Both the position numbers and the translations under genes were made by a program. Below, in pieces: positions 1 to 12,000 of a stretch of 64,000 bases of DNA (position 1 is its first letter; each line of letters opens with the position of its first letter). This DNA comes from Talpa occidentalis. Its lineage: Eukaryota; Chordata; Mammalia; Eulipotyphla; Talpidae. The notes beneath the pieces were generated by a model. It did no database searches. It saw only the letters and a program-made list of their open reading frames with translations, and had not been told where the DNA came from. Location: the NCBI RefSeq assembly GCF_014898055.3, contig NW_023601322.1:6467312-6531311 (forward strand), in the 5' to 3' direction.

Positions 1-66
1 ATGACAATGCACCAAAATTCCTAGATGAACCTTATGAGGCCGTTGTACCCGAGATGTCTCCAGAAG
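1..66 (+). CDS. CDH19: CDH19 coding exon 3 (3' end only): EC1/EC2 linker
   Basis: Reading from base 3 gives [21 protein letters not shown] and then a split glycine codon. DNAPKF is the DxNDNxP-type calcium-binding linker that closes EC1, and [12 protein letters not shown] opens EC2. The exon is cut by the window edge. It ends in phase 1 at a GT donor (GTATTG, 67-72). By comparison with the human gene this is exon 3 of 12, counting the non-coding first exon. Confidence 0.93.
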
Positions 67-3000
67 GTATTGCATATTAATTTATGTCAAAGATTATTAA
101 GAATGAAAGCATTTACATTTCTAAACATTTGTATTAGAAGTAAATTATTTTAAGTTCTATCCTCCCACTTTATTCTGCAAGCATGTTAAGTAAAATGCTT
201 AAAAATTAGTCGATAAAAATGTAATAAACAATGGTGTTATATATTAATTAACTATATGTCTGTCTGCTTAAAATGTTATCTTAGCCTGCAAGCCATAGAA
301 AAACGTAAGGTGTGTTTGAGTGACGGGTAAATTCTTTAGTTTATTCACTTACTGGTTTCATTAATATGAGAATGTCATTTTTAAAAAATGTATTTTTTGT
401 CTCAAAAAAGCAAAAATATTATCCTGAAAGAGATGAGATTAAAAATAGAAAAGTCGGGCCTCCCCGGTGGCGCAGCGGTTGAGCGCTGGGTTGCGAAGCT
501 GCCCGCGGCCTCTGCGGCGCCGGTTCGATCCCCGGCTGCTCCCCGGCCACCGGAGGAGGATCCCACATGGCGCGCAGACCTCTCCTGCCGCCCGCTGCTC
601 CCCTCAGCAGTGTACTTCGGTCCTTCTGCCTGCTCTGCACCCTGCTCTGGCTCTGGTGAATTCTCTCACCCTCCCGTGCTTCTGACTGTACCCAGTGCAT
701 GTATAAACAAAACAAACAAATAAAACAAATAAATAAAAAACATGCCTCTATTAAAAAAAAAAAAATAGAAAAGTCTATAAGTCAAAAACAATACTATATG
801 CATGAAAACCATAGAACATGAAGACTAAGAACAAAACAAAATACTTAACACCTCTCTGTGACTGTATTCATTTTCAATTTCCCCTTTAAACACATTGTTG
901 TTTTTATAAATATTTTAAATGAATACATGTAGAAAAGAGCACTTTCAAAAATATAAGAAGTGACTGCCTTCTACATCAAAAATGTCTTTCCAATAGGGGA
1001 AGATTATGGTATGGCTATGCAAAATCTTCCATGTATTTTGACAACACTCCATATAGTAAAACATAATTCATAAAATTCCCTTGTTGGATAAAGTAAAATA
1101 CATTACAATAATGGCTATTTTAAAGTGTGCTATATGCTGGAAAACTGCTTGATTTAAGTGTTCCATTCATTAGCCAGCAAATCTAAAAGTGTCTATTCTG
1201 TTGCAATTTCCTGATTTTTAAGATTGTTTTTTATTAAGTAAAACTGGTTTGTAACACTGTATATAATTCAGAAATATAGGATCCCAGGTAGTAATCTAAA
1301 GATGACTTTCTACTTGTGTTCAGAATATAGGTCTTTAATTATGATATCACTAACTTAGTTATGTAATACATATCAAGACCAATTAACACTAGATGTAAAT
1401 GACACTTTAATATTATACTATTTCCCTGCTAGGTAAATAAGACAGTTCTTTCCCTCCCTCCTGTTCCTCCTTCTTGTCCATCTCCTTCTTCAATGATGAA
1501 CCTAACATGTTCTCAGAACTTTTCCCTAAATGTGAGAATTCAATTGTAAAAAAGATATAAGAGGTAATTGATGTCAGTAAATCTATATCTATAATACATA
1601 AAAAATTCTTTTAAATAAACAAGGTGATACTTAATCTGTATGTTTTGTAAGTATTAGGTAAGGTTAAAATATAACGATGATTAATTGGCTAGGGGACATA
1701 GAGTTATTTAGTAATGAAAATTCAGAATGATACAAATAGACCAGTCATAATAATCCTAAACAAAAATTGCACATAATAGGGTGATGAGATTTGCATAATA
1801 AAATGAGAATTATTGGCAGGTAGCAATCTTGTAAGGAATGGCATTAGAATGAGATCCTCTTGGCAGTGAACGCTGGTAGAGATGAGGATGGCAGACAGGG
1901 TAACCTGATGGTTAAGTAAAGGGGGATTGGCTTGTGCATTAGAATTTAAGAAGTTACCAGTGATGAGGGAAGAGGAGGCAAACAGAAGAGATATTCCAAA
2001 AGAATAGATTCTCCAACTGTGTGGATTTCTACTGTGAGGTGGAACAAAATCAAGTCAAAGCAGTGACTTGTGATTTGGCAAACTGAAATGCCCCACTGAG
2101 GTTGGTAAGAGCAATTTAGTCAAATTTTTGCAACTGTTAGAGATTGCAGTGTGTTGGAGAGTGATGCATGAACAGAAGGAGATTCAGAGGTGAGAGTGAA
2201 TGTAGCCATTTTAAAAGATGTTTTACTACAGGGAAAAATATGGTGATGTGAGACCCTAAGAAGAAGCAGATGAAGGTGAAAGGGATTTGTTGTTGTTGTT
2301 TAACATTATTTTATTTTTTATTAAGATGGGGAATTTAGTAACAGTTAGGTACTATAGGGACCAACTCAGCAGGAGAGTACTTTCGAAGCAAACTATAAAA
2401 GGATCTAAGGACTGAAGAACTATTTTTGAGAAGGGACAGGGCCATGGAATTCAGGGTATTAGAGGAGCCAGATCCAGATAATTTAACACATTGATAATAA
2501 ACCAGTTAATTAGTGGTTGTTGTTATTTTTGTCAGTGAAGTGGGAGACCAAAATAGTAATTGAGAGCAAATGGGGCAGAATTTTATATGGAGAAGAGGAG
2601 GTACAGAACAGGAATTTTGCAGAGTGAGCCCAGGAACAGATAATAATGTGAATGATACAGTAATTATAGCATGCCATCATGCGCAAGCCTCACTGTGGTT
2701 GATTCTATAGAGATTACAAAGCATTCATTTGGTCTGTGCAATATTTGGCTCTCATTATGCATTGCAACATGAGGGACATGTACATATTACATTGTCAATC
2801 AGTGTAATTCAATACATCCCCTTGGAGTGCCTTTCAGGATTTGGGTTTTGTTTGGAATCACACCAAAATCAATGAGCAATTTTTATAGCTTCCCTTGGGA
2901 GGAAGGAGCCCACACAGGCTGGTCAGCTGCTATCAGAGATGTTACCTAATATGGAAATATGAGAATATCCTTTTTGCTCTTTCAACCATTTTGTTGATGG

Positions 3001-6000
3001 TTTCCTCTGAAACATTCTCAGTTTGTCATTATATTGCTTTAAAGAAATGGATTAATAATATATGTAGTTTCTCCATCTCTTTCAATGTCAATATTTAGTT
3101 AATGAATCATGTGGATTCTTTCACCTGAATAGAATAGAATAAAATAGAATTTCTTACCATACCCTTTATCATTTTATAGGTTCTTGAGAGTTGATATTGT
3201 TTCTAAGTTCCGCATCCACCAATTTTACCTTTTAAAAAGCAACCAATGCAGACACGTCATTCTCCTTTGTCTTTTAAAAATAGATTTGAGTTGTATTATA
3301 GATAACTACAAAATATTTCATTTAAAACTGTACTTTAAACTTAGAATTTGGTACTTTAAACTTAGAACCTGTACTTTAAACTTAGAAACTGAACATGTCA
3401 TCAGAAGAATCAAACAAACAAAATCCCTACAACTGCTTATTAAATATGCATTCATTTATATATAATGATGAACTTTCATCAAATATATATATATATATAT
3501 TTGAAACGCCATTACTTTAAAACAAACACTTTCAGAAATTATGATAAAACATCAAGTTTTTCTCAGTCTGGATCTGCACATTTATCTTTTGTCCACACAA
3601 AAATATAAGACCTACATACTAGGCCAGGAGTCAGTGTCTGAGATTGTAGGTATCTGAGTAAATGAATGAGTTCATGGAGGCACAGGAACTCTACATAAGT
3701 GATTAGACTCTCTGGGGGATGAAGAGACTATGTTGGTGGATGTAAAATCCATTTTTTTGCAATTCTCTCTATTATAGTAATGCCACAAATTATATTATTT
3801 ATGCTTCTATTGGTAAAAAAAAAAAAAAAAACCTTGACTTTTTGTGATAAACTCAACCTTTCAAGTCTATTACAACTTCATAATGTTCAATGAATTATAA
3901 CCTTATTTATGAGGGATTGTACTTACAAATCTTCTAGAATCCTAGCTAGGATCATTTTCAATAGCTCCCTAGATTTTCCTCTAAGTATTTATACAGAACT
4001 TATTTTATAATCTTATAAATATATTATATCACAAATATTTACTTGTGAGTCAGGTTTAAAAACTCAGAATTTTCCTGTGGAAATAAAATTTTAAAATTAG
4101 TTCCCTAAGTATGCTGACATCACCGATATACACCACAGTTCTTCTGTAGCATGGGCCCATAGTATTTTAGAATACAGCCACAGTTCATAGTGATTTCTGT
4201 GTTGTTGGGGAATGGAGTGAGCGGGAGACTAGAACTGCACTTCACAGACCTATTGGGAGTGATTCTGACTGTAAACAATGTTCACAACATGAAAAGCAGC
4301 AATTATGTGGGCCTGGGAGGCTGCTGTGCTTGAGAAGGAGCTGTGACTTTCATTTTGATTTACATGCACCTCTGATATTGCTAACAAAGGAGGAGTCATG
4401 TGTTTGTATGAAAATGAATGTAAAAATTAAACATTTATCTCAGCCACCAAGTGCCTTTATAGCTGTATTTAACATATAATATGAGGAAGGGGAGATTAAA
4501 ACTATTGTTGATTGTTCCCATCGAAAGACAGCTTATTGGCATCATATTTTCCACAATTCTGTGTGTATTATATATAACCCTAGTTCTGGAAACTGGGGAT
4601 GGGAAACCCCAATAGAAGAATAAAATGAGGGCATAATGAGGAAAGGTGTGGGGATTAAATGGATGTGTGTGCATGGAAAGGTAGTTAAAAGAACAAATTT
4701 TGCCAAAAATGAAGTAATAAAATTGATGATCACTAAGAAGCCTTCATAATTACTATAAGAATATGTACCTTCAGCATTTGTTTATTCACTTATCTATTCA
4801 GTCATGTGAGATCTTGTGTAACCTAAGGTCTAATTCTTGTTGATTTGATAGTTGCATATTAGTGATTACCCTGTGACATTTCCAATCATACCATGCAGTA
4901 TCAGTAAAGCTCTGGTCACTTAGAAACTTTAAAGTATAAACAAACACCAAAATGTGGCATTGCAGACCATAATCACAATATTGTACATCCGAACTATAGA
5001 ATTGAACTAATTTTGTATCTACAAGTGTGTCCCCTTTGACTATTGTCTCCCCAACATTCCCACACCCAGCCCGGGGTAACAACCAATCTACTCTGTTTGC
5101 GTGATTTCATCTTTGTTAGAGTCCATACAGTCTTTATTTTTCTCCATCTGCTTATTTCACCTCACATCATGCCCTCAATGTCCATCCATCTTGCTACCAT
5201 CAGTAGGAATATATTTAAAAACACCTGAAACTAACATATACCTACAGGATGATTGACTGTATAATACAAAACCCTTGTTACATAACAAACATAAAAATAC
5301 TAAAAAAATGGCAGTAAATAATACATATAATTGAGGCAAAAGTTGTACAGTTCCATTATTGGGAATTAGAAGGGCTTCCTAGTAGAGTATATCAGTTTTT
5401 AATATCAGATCACAGTGCATAAAATCATGATGCTCTAGAGATAATCACAGGCCGTGTCATTTTGTGCCATTAGTTTTGCTGTTCTTCTTGGTGTTTTCAC
5501 GAATGTGAATTTGCAACAAGACCCAGAATGCTAGATTCTAGGTTGACATAAAGTTAAAAAGCTTAATATTTTAAAAGACATATTTGAATACTAACTTGAA
5601 GGCACACGTTTCACATAGCTTTTATTATTTGTGACTGAATTTTAATGAGAATGCTTACTTTATCAATGTTTGCTCTTTAAAAAAACTCTTCAAAGCCAGT
5701 AACCATTTTATAAAATAGAATTAAAGAGGCAAAATGATTATGCTCAAAGTCAATGTGATATCATTTCAAGCTCATTTCAATAACCTTTTTATCAACTTTT
5801 ATTAACTTCTTATTAAATTTTTATGAATATTCTATAATTTTCTGAGATACAGGTCACAATATGATTTTTGAAATAAAGTGTTTCCAGTTTCTTTTGATTT
5901 CTCCACTAATAACATGCCTTTGAAAGATCGTGAATTACATATTGTAATGGGTTTCATTATGTCATAGATCCACAATGTAGAATGTTTAAAATTCTACATT

Positions 6001-9000
6001 GATATATGTAGGCTTTTTGTATGTGGTATATTCTCCTTATCTATCCAGAATGATATATACTTTTATAATTCAGAAAAAAGATGATGGACTACACTTTATT
6101 ATCATCTTGCTTGAGAAAGATAGAATTCCTTACAGAGCTGAATTCATTGCTCAATAACCCCACGCTCTTAATTTCTTGTTAATACTCATTTCCTCTTCAG
6201 GATCATTCGTCATCAAGGTAACAGCAAGTGATGCTGATGACTCTACAAGTGGAAATAACGCACGTCTCCTCTACAGCCTGCTACGAGGTCAACCATATTT
6301 CTCTGTTGAACCAACAACAGGTATTTCCAAATAAAACAAAGTAAAATTCAACATGATTCTAAGCAGGCAAATGTTAGAACAAAATTTCTCTGCATGTTTT
6401 ACAGTTGTTTCAATTATTTCAGCTTTACTGGATTCCACATATATACAAAATAATGCAGTCTCTGTTGCAATAAATAATATGTTGTGACTTTAAATCATTC
6501 TTGTTAGTCTTTTAATTGACTTTTCTAAATTTGAGAGATTTGCTATTCCATGTCCATAGCACATTGTTTGCTTTTGGGGTGTAACATATATAAGGATTCC
6601 TACAAGTCAATTAGGACAAGACAGACAATACAATAATAAAAAAAATATGGGGAAGACACATTCATAAGAAGTTGACAAAGAATTGCCATACAGAAAGCCT
6701 GCAAGCATATTAAAACTGTTCAACCTCATTAGTCATCATGGGGATGCAAATTAAAACCACAATGAGATACACCTGCAAGCCAATGGAATGCAATTAAATC
6801 TGGGTTCACAATTGTGTCTATAAAGTGGTCTGAACCATACAATTTTTTAAACTCTGTTTTTTTATTTAGATCAATACAATATTTTATATTTCTGTTTTTC
6901 CTTTTCCATGAATCAGTTCAGTATTTTATAAAATAAAAAAATAATTCATGCAACTGAATATAAGAATTATGTGACAATAATTCATTTTAAGAACTGTTGT
7001 GCTCAAAAGTTTGCCTATATAAATACTCTCTTTAAGAACTCATAGTCTGAAAAGATAAAAATAATACCCATAACTAGTCACAAACCAACTGCCCAATAAT
7101 GTAGCAAGTGTCAATAGAAGTAAACCTCTGTGATTGTTAATAAAAGACAAATACTATCACCTTTTCTGCTTACACTTACATATTCAAAGAATTAAAGCAT
7201 TTTGTTGGATTTTTAATATTTATTAAACATTCAAACTTTTCTTATTGCTTCATTCAGCAACTATTAAATGGTTCTTTCTCAACCAGAGTTTTTGAGGGAA
7301 TCAGCTTTTGAAAAATACTATTTGAGTGACTGTATTCTTAATTCTTCTAAGTATGGCACCTGGCTTCTATTATTCTGGATACACAGGGCAAGTTATTTTA
7401 TTATTCAATATATGTTTAAGATGTTAGACTTTAATTCCCTCAATTCATCATTCTTGGTGGAAAATGGTTGAATAAGTAACAGGCATTGTAAAACATACTG
7501 TTTACACCATGTTAAGAAAATGACAATAAATACCCAGCTCGGACTCCTCTTTCTGAGAACTTGCAAATAGATGCTAAACATGTGAATATTGATGAATACA
7601 TTTAAATAGGAACAAGAAAATAAGGACTATGTTATATTATGTGTTGAAGGCAGAATATACTGAAACCCAAAGTCTGTGGCAAAGGTGATGAGAGAGTGGA
7701 AAATTCTACATTATGAGAAGAACATAGTGGGAATTTCTGAGATGGGGGGAGTGTTGAAACTCTTGGACTAATTAGAGAGAATGTGGGAAAGCTTAGGGAG
7801 AGTGTAGAAATTGGATCACATGATGAATAGCTACATGTTAGGCCCTACTGGACTTTCTTCATCATGTTAAACCCTGTCTTTCCCCCAAATTTCAATGACT
7901 TACATTATATTGAACAAGTTTGCTGAAACTATTAATTGCATTGATGGAAGAGAAGGGGGACTGGGCAGCAAAACAAATGACAACACCAACACTGAAGTAA
8001 TAAGTTTTGGGGTCAATAAGATGTACTGAGAATATGTGTCCTTTGATGATTCTAAAGGTAAGAAGAACAGTTGAAAATAAAGTAGGCAAAGTTAATTGAA
8101 GCCCTCACCCATGGGGAGCAAAGGCCTCCATATCACTCTCACCCACTGCTTAACTAACATCTATCTCTTTGGATATTATTTCCAAAAATTCTAATACTGT
8201 TCTGCCAATATGAAACACAATTTGCTCTTGAGTCCTTCATAGCTCGATGCTAGCAGCATCTATTTAATAGTTTTCATACCAATTCATATAATAGTCAATA
8301 ATTATGAAACATTTTGGACCACAGTTACAATCCATCACAACGTGATTCAATGTTTCTCTTTTTTTAACATACATCCCAATTATTTTAGTGGACACTTTTT
8401 CCTAGATGTACTTATAGATTGGCTGTTCTCTTTCTTGTATCAACAACAAGTGTTCTATGTTCCCAAAATTGTGAGAATTGCAGTCCCCTCACCTATGCAC
8501 ATTGTCCCTACTTGAATTTTCTTTTTAGTGAAAATTAATTTCTATAATTTCAGCAATTTCTCTCGAAATAGAAGACATTTATTACAACACCATGGTCTCA
8601 TTTGAATTGGAATATGAATACATATACATGTAAGTTTCAAGTAATTGCGATTCAAAAACCAACCCTTCCTCATATATTATGATTCAATAAGATTTTCACA
8701 TCATACATGCACCAACTTTTTTGCCTAAATCTGTTATTATAATTTACACATTTACCCCATAATAAATATTTTTCTAAGTTTAGGGGAACAGTTCATTAAA
8801 TCTGTATTAGAGAAGAGAGCAGGAAATAAGATTGAAGTAAAAATTGTTATTTCTCTGCCTTATATGTGGATTGACTTAACATAGGATTTTATCAAGGGTC
8901 TACTCATGGCCATAGTTTTGATGTGACTACTCAACTCTCAGCAAAGTAGTGTGTTGTCTTATTACTTTTACATTCTTTTCTCCACTACAGCATCTAGCAC

Positions 9001-12000
9001 ACTGTACTGGCTCAGAGTCTTTCAAAAGAATGACTGTTGGTTGAATTCTTAACAAATTAACTAGGAAGATACCGTGGTTAATAATAAAATAATAATTGAA
9101 GTCTGTTACATTTTTAAAGGAGTCATAAGAATATCTTCTAAAATGGATAGAGAACTTCAAGATGAGTATTGGGTAATTATTCAAGCCAAAGACATGATTG
9201 GTCTGCCTGGAGCACTGTCTGGAACAACAAGTGTGTTAATTAAGCTTTCTGATGTTAATGACAATAAACCTATATTTAAAGAAAGTAAGTAGACAGCATC
9301 TTGAATTTTCATTATAACTTAACTAATAGTACAGGTATCTCCCACTTTTATAAAGTTCACATAATACCACTTCACTTTTACAAAAGTCCTGCCTTACCCA
9401 AATGAAATCAGAAGAGAATATTCATGTTTATGAAAAAGGTGAAAAGTAAAAATAGTGTGTGGCATTGGTTTTGCAGCGCTGGTTTTAAAGGCAGCACATA
9501 CCATGAGCCCCAAGGGTGGCACTAAGCTCCATCCCCAGATTTTTGCAATCTGAACATTTCCCTCATTACCTATTTGAGTAGTATGTGGCAGAAAGAGAGA
9601 TTTAGAATAAGTTATTGGTGGAAAGTGTGGGTATGCTTCCCTACAGTCCATAAATAAAGGGTGTTATATTAGGAGTTTCTTATGTGTATTAGTTATGCAA
9701 AATATCTTGATTTTTTTAAAGGTTTATACCGCCTGGCTGTCTCTGAATCCGCACCCGCTGGTACGTCTATAGGAAAAATCATGGCCTCTGATAATGACAT
9801 AGGAGAGAATGCAGAAATGGATTATAGCGTGGAAGATGATTCACAAACATTTGACATCATTACTGATGATGAGACCCAAGAAGGAATAGTTATATTAAAA
9901 AAGGTATATGTATTAAAATTATTTCCTTAGCAGAGTAGTATAAAATCAAATCAAAAATACATACAATTCACTTTCTCTAGCTGATTAGTTTTTGTCTTAT
10001 TTAAGTAATTGGAATGAGAACCTATTATTTGTGGTTTAAGGAGAAAAAGTTTAGAAAAGAAAGTGTTAGTTATTACACAGTATCTTGAGCAATATGTAGA
10101 AAAATCTAAAAAAAAAAATCTTTAAGTAAAGCACAATTTGAAAAGATCTTAAATAAGAAAAAATTCTAACTCCCTAAGAAATTTTGCCCAGAAAACTATA
10201 TTTTTATCCTAAAAACATATAGTTATTATCCACAAGCATTTTATAATAATTTTGAAGATTAAATACCAATGGGGATTTGCTGTGCAAATGTCTAGTGATC
10301 CCAGTGCATAAAACGTAAATCTAAAAAACAGTTGAGTCTTCATTATAACTAAGACTTTTTTCACCTAAATAATAAATAATACCTTAGATTATTGAAATTA
10401 TGTCTTCTTTGTACACTATATTTCTTTGCAGAAAGTGGATTTTGAGCACCAGAATCACTATCGCATTAGAGCAAAAGTTAGAAATTGCCATGTTGATGAA
10501 CAGCTCATGAAATACCACGCGGAACCTTCCACCACTGTCATTAAGGTCCAGGTGCGGGATGAAGATGAGCCCCCTGTTTTCCTCCACCCATGTTACATGT
10601 TTGAAATCTATGAAGGACTCCCACGTGGATCATTTGTAGGCATGGTCTCTGCCACAGATCCAGATCAGAGGAAATCTCCTATTGGGTATGTTGGATGACC
10701 AGCTTTGCAATAATACATCAAGGAACACAGAATAGCTTAAAAACAATGATATAGGGGTAGTATCTACATTTATAGAATGCTGATCAAATTTGAAATTACA
10801 AATCAATAAGTTAAAATAGACAACCCATCTACAATTACAAACATGCACAAAATAGACAATCACCAACTAAAATTCCATACTGTATTATTTGGAGTAAGAA
10901 TATGCAGGGAAAAAGCCCATAAAATTGAGAATATTTTTACAGGATACCCCTTAAAGGAGTAAAAATGAAATAAGAACATTCAGAAATAAATTATTGCATC
11001 ACAATTAGACAATATTTGCCTCTAGAGTAGCTTTATATTCAAGTACTATATTTTAGCTTTTCCCCAATAATCCAATTTAAGATATGGTTAAACATAAAGA
11101 CCAAAATCTGTTGCATGTTTCCTTCTGCCATCTGCCCTTACTCACCTGTTTTCCACATTTAAAAGGCCACAGAATTAAACAAACTTGCATGTGTATATTA
11201 AGATTCTGAACAGTGAATCGCTCTTTCAAGGGAAAAGAGCTTCTGTTAATTTTTGAGACTAAGGAATTCTCCTACGGCTCTAATAAAATTCCTAGTCATA
11301 AAAGTCTCCCCTCTAATATGTAGCTATAGTTTTTATTTAGGAATGTAATTTTAGTAAAATACATAAAGATTATAAGTATGTAAGTAATAAATATAAGTGT
11401 ATAAACAACATATATCTATGGACATAATTTTATCTCTATATATAATGATTTAATTATAACCCTATATATATATATATGTTTAAATATTTTAAATAGTATA
11501 TCTATTAATCTATTCATTGTTCTTCTGGGAATAGTAAAGAATATGTAATTGCAAAAGTGCTTTAATGATTAATTTATTCATTATAGTATATTTTATTATC
11601 ATTTATAGTGTTGGAAACAATTTAAATATTTAATCTTAGTGGTGTAATTTAGGCAATTAATGGGGAATGCTTTACCAACAAAAACATGGTATAATTTTAT
11701 AAATCATACAAAATTATTGTTTATTATAAGAAAAAATGTTGCAAGTACATTAGACAAATTAGTGAATCATGCCTAAATTTTCACAGAGATCATGTGTTTT
11801 GTTGTGTCATCACTACTTGTGGTTACTTATTTTATGTCAAAATGTTTTGGTAATAATTTTCAGCTTTATACTAAAATTAATTGCTTAAAAAAGTGTTTGT
11901 GAGCAACTACCAAAAGAGTATATTCTAATACCTTTCATAGAGGTGCCTTTTAAATAAGATTGCTTTGCAGATATTAGAATGACAACTTTTTGTTTGCTTG

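Larger units (their letters stand above)
456..760 (+). mobile_element. tRNA-derived SINE, full-length young copy
   Basis: A perfect 15-bp target-site duplication (AAAAATAGAAAAGTC at 441-455 and 761-775) brackets the element. The head starts GGGCCTCCCCGGTGG and contains RNA polymerase III A and B boxes. The body is GC-rich with many CpGs, and the tail is an (AAAC/AAAT)-type A-rich run. By eye it differs from the copy at 28557 at only about ten positions over the ~260-bp body. Open frames across it are by-products of the SINE. Confidence 0.9.
67..6200 (+). other. CDH19: CDH19 intron 3 (6.1 kb)
   Basis: GT-AG intron. It holds a young SINE (456-760), a purine-rich stretch of unknown origin (about 1800-2660), a short AATAG-type run (3128-3151), a 20-bp triplicate (3330-3390), an (AT)9 run (3483-3500), a poly-A run (about 3816-3831), a minus-strand L1 remnant (about 4930-5215) and a perfect hairpin (5974-6000). 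The rest is AT-rich unique-looking DNA. No additional exon was seen. Confidence 0.85.

Noticed and set aside
468..532. Possible tRNA gene
   Set aside because: The A and B boxes belong to the tRNA-derived SINE head. No tRNA cloverleaf with an acceptor stem is completed, and the element continues into a SINE body with a target duplication.
388..723. 111-residue and overlapping open frames
   Set aside because: They run through the young SINE at 456-760. The same frames recur in the copy at 28557, so they are repeat by-products.
9284..9722. Apparent one-base frameshift between exons 5 and 6
   Set aside because: It arose from placing the exon 5 end at 9285. Using the perfect GTAAGT at 9285-9290 puts the exon end at 9284, and the frame then continues correctly (A plus GT, serine).
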